This document shows positions 32,519 through 43,505 of a stretch of 64,000 nt of DNA, in pieces. The DNA lies in the NCBI GenBank assembly GCA_965644315.1, contig CBFFRQ010000068.1:558001-622000 (forward strand). Reading direction: 5' to 3'. The position numbers and the translations under genes are program-made. The DNA comes from Caecitellus pseudoparvulus (Eukaryota > Bigyra: Bicosoecida). A model generated the notes under the pieces. It ran no database searches. It saw only the letters and a list, made by a program, of their open reading frames with translations, and was not told where the DNA came from. How positions within the stretch are numbered: the stretch's first letter is position 1; each line of letters begins with the position of its first letter.

Positions 32519-34732
32519 TCAGGAGCCGGGAGTGCGGGGGGCAGAGCGCGCCGGCGTCCCACTCTGTGCCGCCAAGCTGCGCAGCATGGGAGACTGCAAG
32601 CCCCTGGTCCTGGCCAGCCAGCTGCCACCCGGGCTGGCCCCTGCCACCCCTGCGCGCCCGCCGTACATGTCCTTGACCAGGTGCGACCCAAGGTTGTACA
32701 CAGCTGCGGCCATGTGGTCTTGCTCCTTCCGCGCCGCTGCCAGCTGCCCCTGCAGCAGCTCCAGCTGCCCCTGCAGCTGCTTCATCTGGGATGCCTTGGC
32801 AGCTCCCGCGGCCCTCTCGCGCTTGACCAGGTCCAGCATCTTCCGGGTGCCAACTTCCAGCTTTTCATTCCTTTCTTCTACCTTTTGCAGCTTGGCCTGG
32901 GCTGCTGCAGCTTCCTCTTCCGCGGCACCAACACGGCCTTGAAGCGCAGCCTCGGCATCCGCAGCCGCAGCTGCTGCTGCCGCTGCCGCCTGCTTCTCAG
33001 CTTCCAGTGCCGCTTTCGCCTCCTGCAAAGCAACTTGGCTCCCTGATGCCTCTGCTGCTCCACTGGCCTCTGTGTGGTGTGCCTTCAGCTCGGCCTCTGC
33101 GGCTTTGGCTTCAGCGGCAGTGGTAGCCTTGGTCAAGCGCGCAATGACGGCCTCCTTGTCCTGTACCTGTTCACGCAGGGCCTCCAGCTCCTCTGCAGCG
33201 CTACCTAATGCACTGGCCTTCAATGCCGCATTCTCTCGCTCCAGACGCAGGAGCCGCTCGGCGTCGGACGAGGACAGGACGCCGGCCGCACTGGGACCGC
33301 CGCCACTCGTGTCTCCTGCTGCGGCAGCCGCAGCAGCCCGCGCAGCCTTCAGCTCCACTTGTGTAGCCTCCAGCTGCTCCTGCACGTGGGCGCTGTGCTC
33401 CTTGGCGGCCCGTGCGTCATCCCGGGCGGCGGCCAACAGCGACTCCTGCGCACTGGCCTTGGACGTCGCCGAGGCCAGAGCCGCCTCCAAGTCTGCGACC
33501 TTGCCCTTAGCTTCCTCCAGGCGCTTCTGCAGCGCAGGCAGGGCTTTCGTCTCCTCTTCCAGGTCAAGCACGCGCTGCAGGTGTCGCTGGGCATCTGCTT
33601 GGACCCCCTGCAGCTGTTGCTGTGCCTCCTGTGCCTCCTCCATCTTGCGCTGCAGGCGTCCGAGATCCTCTTGCGCCACCACTAGCTGCTGCGCCTGCCC
33701 CTTGGCCACGTCCAACTCGTCGCGCAGCGTGGCTATCTCGGCCTCCGTCTTCTCCCGGGCGGCCTGGCTGGCCTGCAGCTCCTGCTCTGCCGCGCGCAGA
33801 TCTTGCAGGAGGCTGTCCAGGCCCTGTCCGCTGGGGGCGGAGGCGGGCGCAGAGCCTGCACCTAGGCTCGCCTTGCGGGCGTGTGGGGCGCTCTCCATGT
33901 CAGCTGCCAGCTGCGCCAGCTGCTCACTCTTGTCCTCCTGTGTGAAAGGGGGGGGGGCAGGGTCGCGGTGGCTAGCGGCTGGAGTGTGGCGCGGAGGGGG
34001 CACGCACCAGCTCTAGCTTCAGCTGGCGCACTTGAGCGCGGAGGTGCACAGCCTCCTCCTCGCCGTCCCACTCCGCCTCGGCTTCCTCGCCACTGGGCTG
34101 GGCCATGCGCTCCATGAGGGTCTTGGTGGCAGTCATGAGGGCTTGCTGCTGTGCCTCAGGCAGGTCCATGATGATCTGCACGAACTCCTGGCGCCCATCA
34201 CTGCGCAGGGCCGCCACCAGGGTGCATGCTGCCAGCACCACGAGGGCTTGCGTGTCGCCTGCCGCCGCCTTGGCCGCGTCGAAGCCCAGTGGTGCCAGGT
34301 GTGGGTGCGTGAACTGAGCATGCACGTCCAAGAACCCCTCCAGGTCGGCCTGCAATGCAGACACTGTGGCTTCATCAGCCATGCTGCCTGCTTCTCCTTT
34401 GTGTGAATCCTCCTCTATGCCCTCCACGCCGCTGCGCAGGGAGGCCAGGGAGTCTGAAACGCCAGTGGAACGCTGCGCGCTCCATTCACTGGGCCACGCA
34501 CACATCGTGGAGCAGCATGCACAGCGGGAGCAAGCCCTCTGCATCAAAGGTGACGATGCCCTCGATGCCTGACAGCTGGGCATCCCCTGACCAGCCAAGA
34601 GCTTGGTTGCACCACTCCACCAAAGCCTGCAGTGAGGTGAGGAATGCTGCTGTGGTGGTAGTACCTCACGTGGGCCTGCGCGCCTCGGTCACGCACTGCT
34701 TCGTGGTCAGGCGATGACTCAAGTGCCGCCAT
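32519..34732 (-). CDS. HOOK: Hook-family coiled-coil protein
   Basis: Hook/girdin proteins link cargo to microtubules, often as dynein activators. About 667 aa from four exons: 34732-34697, 34626-34502, 34431-34008, 33937-32519, separated by three introns of exactly 70 nt, all with GTGCGTG donors and exact frame joins. The N-terminus MAALESSPDHEA-ALVEWCNQALGWSGDAQL continues as a short Hook-type calponin-like domain, followed by the helical pair ALVVLAACTLVAAL and EFVQIIMDLPEAQQQALMTATKTLMERM, which matches the Hook pattern around the conserved helix H. Residues ~200-600 are Ala/Glu/Gln-rich heptad coiled coil. The tail is short and Pro/Ser-rich. Human HOOK proteins are about 720 aa. The C-terminal cargo domain is not recognisable. 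With CFAP61 in the same window a flagellated, microtubule-rich cell is plausible. Family assignment rests on the N-terminal ~180 residues. Confidence 0.75.
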
Positions 34733-34994
34733 GCCAGTCGATAGAGCTGTCCTGCTACTGGATCAGAGTGGTCAGCTCCCTGGCAGTCACGGCACGCGGG
34801 GAAGCATGCAAAGCCTGGCCAAGGCACGCGACGATGCACACTTATGGCAATGGAAGGAAGGACGCAAATGCGCACACTCAGCCCAATGTGGGTATGCTTG
34901 GCGTGCACGGCATGGCGGAAACGTTTTGACCCACGACGTGCCTCGGTTCGGGCCGCAACAGTGCAGCGCGTGCGCGGAAATTACTCCGCTGCAC

Positions 34995-36722
34995 ATGGCT
35001 TCAGAGACGGACACTGTGCGAGTGGCAGCGGTGGGCTGCTGCCATGGAGAGCTGGACACAGTGTACGAGACCCTGAAAGAAGCAGAAGCTGCTTCAGGTG
35101 GCAAGCCGGTGGACTTGGTGCTCATCTGCGGTGACTTTGAAGCCATGCGGAATGAAGCCGACTTGGAGTGCATGGCCTGCCCCCCGAAGTACAGGGCCAT
35201 GGGCGACTTCTGGGCCTACTACAGCGGTGCAAAGGTGGCCCCTGTGCCCACCATCATCATTGGCGGTAACCACGAAGCCTCGGCGTACTTCCAAACCCTC
35301 CCCTACGGCGGCTTCGTGGCTCCCAACATGTACTTCATGGGCTACGCTGGCGTGGTGCAGTTTGGCGGCCTGCGCATCGGCGGGCTCTCCGGCATCTACG
35401 AGCGGCGGGACTACTGCAAGCCCCACTTCGAAGCACCGCCCTACGACCGATCTTCCATGCGCAGCGTGTACCACTCCCGCGAACGGGACGTCTGGCGCCT
35501 CGCACACGTGGGCAGCCCCTTGGACGCCTTCCTCTCCCACGACTGGCCCGCAGGTATTGACCGAGTGGGGGACCACGCCTGGCTCATGCGAAAAAAGAAG
35601 CACTTCCGGGCTGACAGTGCGAAGGGCGAGTTGGGCTCGCCAGCCCTGTGGGACTTGCTTGCCCACCTGCGGCCGGCTTGCTGGTTCGCCGCCCACCTCC
35701 ACGTCAAGTTCCCTGCGCTGGTGCAGCACACGCCCCCACTCCCTCTGCACGCGGCACACTCCCCTTCTTGGCTCGTGCAGTGCATGGCAACTGCGGGGGC
35801 GGGGCAGGCCAGCCAGCCAGCGCACACATCGCAGGCGGGCAGAGGAGCGGAGGCAGCGCCACCGGGGACCGAACACGACCAGAGCGGGCCGCCCCAGGCG
35901 CAGGCGGACGCCCCTCTTTTCGCCGGCCACGCGTCCACGCGCTTCCTGGCCCTGGACAAGCCGCTGCCTGGCCGAGGCTTCCTCCAAATCCTGGACATTT
36001 GCCCCTCTGAGCTGCGTGAGGGGCGCCTGTCACCAGCAGGGCAGGCGGCACGGGAGCCCACCCAGCGCAAGGTGATCTCCTTTGACCCGGAGTGGTGTGC
36101 TATTGTCGCTGCCACCCACACCATCGCCATGCAGCAGGGCCGGGGGCCGCCCTTGAGCCCCCCTGCCCCCCCCTCCCAGGAGGAGGTCGACGCGGCAAAG
36201 GCTGCACTGGTAGCCGCCTTCGGTGCTGCAGAGGATGGAAGCGTGCCCATCCCACCCACACCACGCAGCACTGCCCCGGCGTTTGTCGCCCCAGAGGGCT
36301 ACGAAACGCACTACGATGCCAAGGCGGCTGCCCTCCGCCGCCAGCGCCAGGGTGCCGCCAGTGCCGCAGATGCGCTGCACACGGAGTGGGGGTATCCTGG
36401 CCCACGCGTGCAGCAGCCTGGACAGGAGGGGAATGCCTTCACTGATGATTTCCTCGCCGCGCTGGCGCTGCCCCACCTGGGCACAGTAAGCGTTCAGCAG
36501 GGGCAGGCGGCAGTCGGCAGAAAGCCCCCCGCAGCGGCGGCTGCGCCGGACATGGATGCTGCCTTCGCACTGGCTTCTACGAGCTCCAAGCCCGTGTATG
36601 GAAACCTTGTTCCGGTGCAAGCCATGTACAGAGATGCTCCTGCGCCCGCGCCAGCGCCAGAGCCAGCACCTGCTCCTCAAGCGTGGGCAGATGAGGCTGA
36701 GCTTGACATAGACGACTTGTGA
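34995..36722 (+). CDS. DBR1: RNA lariat debranching enzyme DBR1
   Basis: Hydrolyses the 2'-5' bond of excised intron lariats, in the nucleus. Single exon of about 575 aa. I start at ATG 34995 (MASETDTVRVAAVGCCHGEL), because the metallophosphoesterase fold begins right after it; the frame is open upstream but the first exon of the divergent Hook gene lies there. Metal and active-site motifs are all present: GCCHGELD near residue 13, CGDFEAMRNEADL near 45, GGNHEAS near 90, GISGI-like GGLSGIYERRDY, LSHDWP near 180, and AAHLHVKF near 233. A Pro/Ala-rich insert follows (about 245-315), then the DBR1 C-terminal domain (FLALDKPLPGRGFLQ) and a disordered tail ending in acidic ELDIDDL. The human enzyme is 544 aa. 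Its presence fits an intron-rich genome. Confidence 0.95.
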   Translation: MASETDTVRVAAVGCCHGELDTVYETLKEAEAASGGKPVDLVLICGDFEAMRNEADLECMACPPKYRAMGDFWAYYSGAKVAPVPTIIIGGNHEASAYFQTLPYGGFVAPNMYFMGYAGVVQFGGLRIGGLSGIYERRDYCKPHFEAPPYDRSSMRSVYHSRERDVWRLAHVGSPLDAFLSHDWPAGIDRVGDHAWLMRKKKHFRADSAKGELGSPALWDLLAHLRPACWFAAHLHVKFPALVQHTPPLPLHAAHSPSWLVQCMATAGAGQASQPAHTSQAGRGAEAAPPGTEHDQSGPPQAQADAPLFAGHASTRFLALDKPLPGRGFLQILDICPSELREGRLSPAGQAAREPTQRKVISFDPEWCAIVAATHTIAMQQGRGPPLSPPAPPSQEEVDAAKAALVAAFGAAEDGSVPIPPTPRSTAPAFVAPEGYETHYDAKAAALRRQRQGAASAADALHTEWGYPGPRVQQPGQEGNAFTDDFLAALALPHLGTVSVQQGQAAVGRKPPAAAAAPDMDAAFALASTSSKPVYGNLVPVQAMYRDAPAPAPAPEPAPAPQAWADEAELDIDDL

Positions 36723-36757
36723 CGGCGCAGCACTTGGGCCAAGGCCGGCAGATACAC

Positions 36758-36770
36758 TGCATGAATGCAC
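36758..36770 (+). terminator. Candidate 3'-end motif after DBR1
   Basis: TGCATGAATGCAC, 36 nt past the DBR1 stop, in the 189-bp tandem gap before RPC4. Confidence 0.4.
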
Positions 36771-36911
36771 ACACATTTTTACCGCCCTCGACACTGCCTT
36801 GCAGTGCCTCTGCTCCTGAAGTAGTCGCAGGCGCTGGCTCCCGTTGGCAAGCAGGACCCGGCTCGGCGGCCAGCTTGTTCGCCGCCAGCAGGGACAGCAA
36901 CCGCTGCAGCC

Positions 36912-38871
36912 ATGAGCCAGCAGGGCTCCTCTGGGCCTCCCCCAAGGCCAACAAACAGCCGGTGCGTGCTCTTGCGAGCTGGCCCGTCTCCTGCGCTTGC
37001 TGGCGGTCACCACCCAGCGCACCTCCGCCTGCACAGAGCCAGCCGAGGCCGCGGCGGATTGGTGGTGCGTGCAGCGCCATGCACGCAAGCGGTCCGAAAG
37101 GCACAGGACGGCTGAATGCACCTCGCCTGATAATTCCCTGCGCAGATTGCTCCGAACCCCAACAAGGCCAGGACGGCGGCAGGACGGTGAGTGCTGTTCC
37201 CTTGCGGTCTTTGAGTGGCAGGACGTTTCCCACACCCTCGCCTGGCATGCCTGCTGCACCCATGCCTCCAAACCACGCGCCCATGTATTCCTATCATTTC
37301 TCAGGGGTCGCTCTTCGTCTGCTCGTTCCGGGGTCGCCCCTCGGCCAGCTGCAGCATCCAAGCGCCCTGCCAGCTCTGGCGCTGCGCCAGGCTCGGCGGG
37401 CAGTGGGGCCGGTCGGGGCCGTGGGCGCGGCGGCCGTGGGCGAGGACGCGGGCGAGGGCGTGGTCGCGGGCGAGGCGGTGCCCAGGCTGCCATGCCTCAA
37501 GGCCGAGTCGCCTTCGCAGCGGGAGGGGGCGACGAAGCCGCCGCCGATGTCGGCACAGCGGCCTTCACTGAGGCCCTGCGCCGGCAGCAGGACTCGGAGC
37601 GTGCGGCCGCGGCAGCCGCCAAGCAGCGCCGCAGCGCAGCCAAGGAGGAAGGGAGCAAGGCGTCGCCTGCTGTGGCAGTGCAGGCGCCGGCGGAGGCGGC
37701 TGGCACAGGCATGCCGTCCTTCCTGGCACCCGCCCCCACACCCACAGCCCCGGCCAGAGAGGGGCAGCAAGGCGCAGCAGCTAGTGCCCACGCCAGCGGG
37801 GGGGGTGGAGACGCCTGGCCCCCCGCCTTCGACAGCCCCAACCCCCCTGTGGCCCTGCCCTTCATGCGCCTGCCGGGCGATGCCTTCTCCGGCGAGGCGG
37901 CAGCCCTGCCTCGCCTGCGAGCTCGGTCTGCCTCCACGGCGTCCGCCGGCACGACGGACAGCAAGCAGGCAGCTGCTGCTGCAGCGGCGGCGTCAGGGCG
38001 TGTTGCCATGGATGACGCCACGCTGCTCAGCGTGTCGGCGGCGGCGGGCGTGCTGCCCAACCCGGCCCTCGTCAGGGACTCGGCAGCCCTCGCGACGGCG
38101 GCGTCGTCCCATGTGGGGCACCTCTTCCAGCGTGATGGCAGCCTGGCCCTGCCGGACGGCGAGCTGCTGCTGCTGCAGCTGCCCACTCGACTGCCTGTGC
38201 GAGAGGCGCTGGACCACAGCCAGGCCGCGTACGAGTTTGACGCCACCATTCCGCCCGAGGCGCGGCCCAGTGGTGGGCAGCAAGCCAGTGGCGGCAGTGC
38301 TGCGGCGCCCGCTGCGGGGCTGGATGAGCGGCAGAGGGCGGCCCTGGATGAGGCCCGCGGGCTCGGACACCGGCGCATGGACCCCCATGGCCTGCGAGAC
38401 AGCTGGGCCAAGGCAGGCAGTGGGGGGCGCCTGGGCACTCTGCGGGTGCACGCATCAGGCAAGGTGACCCTGGTAGTGGGCGACGTGACACTGGATGTGG
38501 CCTCCGGCACCATTATGCGGCACGCTGTGGACGCCGCCGTCATCACCACCTCCACGGTGCAGGTGCCGCCTGAGGACGGCGAGGAGGGCGATGCCGGCGT
38601 GAGCAAGCGCGTGGGGGACATGCACATGCTGGGGCGAGTGACCCACAAGCTGGTGGCCACGCCTTCCCTTGAGGGCATGCTGCCAGCGTGGGCTACCAAG
38701 GCTGGCATGGTGGAGGCCGCATCGCAGAGCAACCGCGAACATGAAAAGCTGGCTGCCAGCATGCCAGGCGCCATTGGGCGTGCACCACCAGCCACTTCAG
38801 CGCCCCAGAGCAAGGCCACCTCTGCACTTCTGGAGGGCTCGGACAGCGACGAGGATGCAGTGCTGGGATAG
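36912..38871 (+). CDS. RPC4: RNA polymerase III subunit RPC4
   Basis: RPC4 (yeast RPC53, human POLR3D) pairs with RPC5 in the TFIIF-like module of Pol III, acting in initiation and termination on tRNA and 5S genes. About 561 aa from exons 36912-36961, 37037-37064 (28 nt), 37146-37186 (41 nt) and 37305-38871; introns 75, 81 and 118 nt. The diagnostic C-terminal block is clear: GTLRVHASGKVTLVVGDVTL, then GDMHMLGRVTHKLVATPSLEGML near residues 480-500. The N-terminal half is low complexity, including a long Arg/Gly repeat and Ala-rich stretches, and carries basic segments as in other RPC4 proteins. The chain of two tiny exons is supported by exact phase joins (R-ASRGRGGLV-IAPNPNKAR), but no homology confirms it. 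The start is provisional for the same reason. Confidence 0.85.
37408..37482 (+). repeat. Arg/Gly-coding GC-rich tandem repeat
   Basis: Imperfect 6-bp units (CGNGGN type) encoding about 12 RG dipeptides inside RPC4. RG runs of this kind bind RNA and are arginine-methylation targets. Confidence 0.75.
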
Positions 38872-38892
38872 GCACGTGCCGTGAAGGCACAC

Positions 38893-38900
38893 AATGCATG
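38893..38900 (+). terminator. Candidate 3'-end motif after RPC4
   Basis: AATGCATG, 22 nt past the RPC4 stop in the 95-bp gap before DHX35. Confidence 0.5.
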
Positions 38901-38966
38901 CGCCTGCACACCCCTCCGTTTTCGGCCGCCACGCGCGGGCCCCTGAGTGACGCAGTGTGTGCAACC

Positions 38967-41900
38967 ATGTGGCGGCCAGGGGCTGCGGCGCCTGACGTGT
39001 CGGACACGCCAGGCACGCTCGAATCCACGCACCTGACCTACAATGCAGCTGGAGGGCAGTCGTTCCAGGCGCAGCGGCGTGCGCTACCCATCGCAGCGTA
39101 CCGCAGCACCATTTTGTATGCAGTGGAGACACACCAGGTGGTCATCCTCGTCGGCGAGACGGGCTGTGGCAAGACGACACGTGAGTGGCTTGCCTGCGGT
39201 AATTGCATGTGCCAGCCAGCGCATGCACCCTCCTCCCCCCCCCCCTGGCATCTGCCTGCACCGCAGAAGTGCCCCAGTTCTTGCATGAAGCAGGGTGGTC
39301 TGCGGGTGGTCGCACCATTGCCTGTACGCAGCCCCGCCGAGTAGCAGCAGCCTCCGTCGCTGCCCGGGTGGCCGACGAGATGCACGCGAGGTTGGGAGAA
39401 CGTGTGGGATACCGAGTCCGCTTCGAAGACGCCAGCCATCCGACTGAAACCCGAGTGTTGTTCCTCACTGACGGCATGGTTCTACGGGAAACCCTGCGCG
39501 ACCCTCTTCTCAGCCGCTACAGCGTCCTCATGCTGGACGAAGCCCACGAACGCAACGCCAACACTGACCTGCTCCTGGCCATGCTGCGGCGCATCCTGCC
39601 GCGTCGGCCCGACTTGCGCCTCATCATCTCTAGCGCTACCCTGCAAGCCGCATCATTTGTCAAGTTCTTCTCCGCTGCGACCCTGCTGCCTCTGCAGGCA
39701 CCAGAACCTTCGGCCGGCCGGGCCCCTTCCCAGCCCTCGAAGTCTCGGTGGGGACCCTCCACCACGGCGGCCACACCAGCTGACTCCACTGCCAAAGGCA
39801 CTTTACAAGTCCCACAGCACCCTGATGCTGCGCCTCACAGCGGCACACCTGCCGTCGTCGCCGTGCCGGGGCGCACACACCCCGTGGACGTGCAGCACCT
39901 GGCCAAGCCTGCACGGGACTTCCTGCAAGCTGCCGTGGACACGACGCTGGACATTCACAGCCGTGAGCGCCCGGGGGACATCCTGGTGTTCCTTCCTACC
40001 GCGGCATCCATCGATGAGGTGGTGGAACGCCTGCGCAACGCAGCGGAGGCGCCAGCCACTACCAGCGTGCACCGCAACCCCGACACTCACGCAGGCTCCT
40101 TGGGCCATGGCGGCGCAGTGCTGCAGGTGGCCCCTCTGTACGCTGCACTGCCCCCTGCGGCCCAGACCTCCGCCTTGACGCCACCCAAGCGACGTGACGC
40201 GGCTGGGCGCGCCGTGCGGAAGGTGGTCGTCGCCACGAACATCGCCGAGACCTCCGTGACCATTCCTGGCGTGCGCTACGTTGTGGACAGCGGCTTCGCC
40301 AACCTGCCCGTCTTCAACCCACTCACTGGCCTAGACGCGCACATTGTGCAGCGCATTAGCAAGGCGTCTGCCGCCCAGCGGGCAGGGCGAGCGGGGCGCA
40401 CTGCGCCTGGCAAGGCGTTCCGCCTGTACACACAAGCCGACCATGACGCCATGCCTGCAGCCAGCATCCCTGATGTGCTGCGGGTGCCACTGGATGGCCT
40501 GGTGCTGCAAATGAAGGCGCTGGGCATCCGCAACCTGGCCACATTCCCCATGCTGGCCACGCCGTTCCCACTTGCGTTGCAGCGGGCACTGGAACACCTC
40601 GCTGCCCTTGGCGCCCTGGATCCTGGGACGGGCGACCTGACTTCCCCGCTGGGAGAGTTTTTGGCAGAGTTTCCAGCGCCAGCCCCAATGGGCGCCATGC
40701 TGCTGTGGAGTGCCGTCTGTGGCTGCGCTGAGGAAGCCCTCACTGCCGCTGCAATGCTGGCCGTCAAGACCATCTACGCCCATGGCCCCGCGGCAGCTGC
40801 CAGGACGAAGGAGCAGCTGCCTGAGATAGCCGCCACCTCAGGAGACCTGGTGACGTTTGTGAACCTGTACAATGCTTGGCAAGAGGAAGGCTACGCGAAG
40901 ACATGGGCTGTGGAGCGCGGGCTGCATTTCATGGCTCTGCGCCGGGTGCGGCAACTGCGCAAGCAGCTGCGCAAGTACCTCGTGCGCATCCTCATCACAG
41001 CCCGTGAGCGCGTTCGTGAAAGCGGCGATGAGCAGGGTGCAGAAGACGCGCAGGAGGCTCCCGCTGCAGCGCCCACTGCCCGCGGCGGCACCCTCGTGCA
41101 GCCGCTTTCTGCAGAGGAGGCGACACATTGGAAAGCTCGCCTAACGCTGCGCTCGCTGGCCTCCAGCAGCATTGAAACATGCGGCGAGGAAGAAGGCGTC
41201 TTCCGGCGGTGTGTGGCCCGTGCCTTCTTTGCCAACGCAGCTGTCCGCCTGCCAAATGGGCGCTACCGCACACTGAAAGATGGGCGCAGTGTCGCAGTGC
41301 ACCCCTCTTCGGTCCTGCATCGCTTCGGCATGGCACCGCGCTGGGTGGTCTTTTGCAATGCCTTGCTGACTGACGATGAATATGTGCAGCACGTGTGTGA
41401 GGTGCAGCAGCAGTGGCTCGTCACAGCGGCTCCCCACTTCTTCCGCTTCGTGGACGCGGCGGGTGCTGGGCAGTGGTCCTCGTCCACCACCCTCACGCAC
41501 CACGACTTGTCCCGTGCCTCTGCGACTGATGGCCGGGCAGTGCGCAGGGAGCCCGAGGCACAGGAGCCGGCGCCACACTTGAACCCTGCCGCTGCCCTGG
41601 CAGGCCCCATATCCACTGCCCTGGCTGTGCACTCCGCCCAGGACAAGGCTCTGGTGGCCACTCACGCTGCGGCAGGGCAGACAGCTAGGAAGCCTCATGG
41701 GCCCTCTGCCACAGCCCAGCAGGAGGCTGACTTGTCCGCTGTGGATGCTCTGTGGGCTGGCGGGCGCGCCGAGGAGGTGGGCGTCGCTGCCTCGGCCGCC
41801 ACAGGCCCTGCAGTCCCAGGGCACAGCATGGCAGCAGTAGTGCGCGGGGTGCAGGGGGGAGCAGGCGCTCTGCAGGGCAAGGCTACCTTTGTTCCTCGCT

Positions 41901-42031
41901 CCCAGCGTGCAGGGGGCGGCAAGCGCCCTCGCTCGGGAACTGGTGCTGCCGCGACACATGGCCAGCGGGGGCAGCGCAAGGCCAAACGAGGCCTTTCCAG
42001 CATCTTGGCCCACCTGCGCGACGAAGAGTAG
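38967..42031 (+). CDS. DHX35: DEAH-box RNA helicase DHX35
   Basis: DHX35 is a DEAH/RHA helicase found with the catalytic spliceosome. About 992 aa from exons 38967-39180 and 39267-42031 (86-nt intron, GTGAGT...CGCAG, phase 1, inside motif I). Start ATG 38967 gives [13 protein letters not shown], matching the WRPG that opens the human protein. Motifs: [10 protein letters not shown] near 65, Ia [16 protein letters not shown] near 162, III SSATL near 192, [24 protein letters not shown] near 394, [11 protein letters not shown] near 442, then winged-helix, ratchet (HA2) and OB-fold domains ending near residue 760 ([22 protein letters not shown]). Two additions stand out: a ~65-residue Pro/Ala-rich insert after motif III and a ~200-residue disordered, basic tail absent from human DHX35 (703 aa). 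Its closeness to DHX35 over other DEAH helicases rests on the N-terminal block. Confidence 0.9.
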
Positions 42032-42365
42032 CGGCGTGCGCGGAATCAAATGCATGTCCTGGAGCGAAGCTCCTTGCTGCGACGTCGATCCATGCAAGAG
42101 TGCACCCACACTGCAGGCTGTGCCCAAGGCATGCATTGAGCTCCCACACGACGCGAAAAGCTTGTCGCTGCCTGTACACGAGGCACAGGCAGCCTGAGGG
42201 CCCCACAGTTGCCCAACCGCATAGCACAACAGAGGGGCGCGTGGGGGATCCCCAGGCACGACGAGCACGCCACATGGAAGCCTCCCGAGGGAGCCTGGCG
42301 GTGGCACCGGTATGCCGCACCAAACTCCCCCGAGTTGCCGCATGCGGGGGAGGAGGCCACCAGGC
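42032..42365. other. Convergent intergenic, DHX35 / uL1
   Basis: A 334-bp gap without a gene. It holds two copies of the TGCAT element: AATGCATG at 42049-42056, 18 bp past the DHX35 stop, and CAATGCATGCC on the minus strand at 42129-42139, about 230 nt past the uL1 stop. Each gene thus seems to have its own. Confidence 0.5.
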
Positions 42366-43505
42366 TTAGAAGTAGATCTGCTGGACGGGGCCCATGGTGC
42401 TCTTGATGTACAGGGCCTTGACGTTCTGCCAGTTCTTCTTCAGCAGGGACACCAGGAAGTTCACGGACAGGGTGACGTTCTGGCGCAGCTGCTCGGCATC
42501 CAGCTCCACGGAGCCGATGGCGGCGTTCAGGCACAGCACCTTCCTCATCTGGAACTTGACGGTGGACTTGAGCTCGTCGACCTTGGGGGCGATGGAGTCA
42601 GCCTCAGGGACGGGCACGGGCATCTTGCCGGCACGGTTCAGGCCAGGGCCGATAAGACGGGGCACCTTCTTGGACAGCTTCTGGGAGGCGAGGAAGACGT
42701 CGAACTTCTTGGCCAGGGTGCGCTTCACCAGCTTCTTGTTCTTGTTCAGCTTCTTCAGGTCAGCCTCGGAGCGGGCCTCCACGGTGTAGCCCTCCTGGGC
42801 GCCCAGGGCGCGGGCCTCCTCGCAGTGCTTCTCGTTGCCGAGCACGCACACGCTCAGGCTGGGGCGGCTGGGGTTGGGCAGGCGCACGGCGCCGTTGAAA
42901 CGCTTGTCCTTAGCGGGGTCGTAGTTCTTCAGGCCTGAGGTGGGGGGGGAGGGGGGTCACGTGTGAGCAAACCGTGTGGACGACATAGGCGTGTGAGTGC
43001 AGGGCCTTCCAGAAACAGTGACGGCAATCACACAGCAAGCGGCCGCCACCGGGGGCGTGCAGAGTCGGGATGGCGTCGGACACCACACCAGCAGGCAGCG
43101 TTCCGCACGCCAGCGGAACTGCCCAACCGACACGCACACCCGCAGCGCTGCACGGCACAAAAAACCCTCCCGCAACGTAAACGAATCGTGTTTAGGGCAC
43201 TGGCAAAGTTCTGGGCGCGGGGCCCCGCCCTGCCATGCGCTGCAGCCCGGAAAGGCAGCGCAGCTCTGCGGCGGGAGTGCACTCACTGATCTGCAGCTCC
43301 ACGGTCTCCAGGAAGTTGCGCTTCTTGCCCTTGACGGCCTCACCGTCAACCTGGATCTCCTTGCCGGCGGAGAAGGCAAGGATGTTCTCGATGCTCTGCA
43401 TGAGCAGCTCCTGGTCAAGCTTGCTGTGAGTGGCGCAGGGGGGAGTTTCGTGCAGCGGAACGCAGGCAAAGCAGGCGCAGCCGCGGCAGCTGGAACGCAC
43501 GACAT
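42366..43505 (-). CDS. RPL10A: 60S ribosomal protein uL1 (L10a)
   Basis: Forms the L1 stalk of the large subunit, which guides tRNA from the E site. About 236 aa. Exons: 43505-43501 (only ATGTC), 43423-43287, 42934-42366. The 77-nt first intron (GTGCGT...CTCACAG) and the 352-nt second intron (GTGAGT...CCTCAG) give exact joins: [11 protein letters not shown] and [21 protein letters not shown]. Family motifs: [94 protein letters not shown]. An insert [16 protein letters not shown] makes it about 20 aa longer than human L10a (217). The second intron is five times the local norm; I looked for a C/D snoRNA and found no convincing C box. Divergent from eIF3f, another translation gene. Confidence 0.95.

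Noticed and set aside
34731-34994. DBR1 start at 34731, adding 88 residues
   Set aside because: The metallophosphoesterase fold starts right after ATG 34995, and 34697-34732 is the first exon of the divergent Hook-like gene.
36030-37493. 487-codon minus-strand open frame opposite the DBR1 end and RPC4 start
   Set aside because: Starts from low-complexity RG-repeat antisense; no domain seen.
37497-39032. 511-codon minus-strand open frame opposite RPC4
   Set aside because: No motif and Ala/Ser-rich shadow composition; RPC4 C-terminal signature is on the plus strand.
42935-43286. C/D-box snoRNA in the long uL1 intron
   Set aside because: No TGATGA plus CTGA pair found on the transcribed strand; the closest, GTGATTG, is poor.
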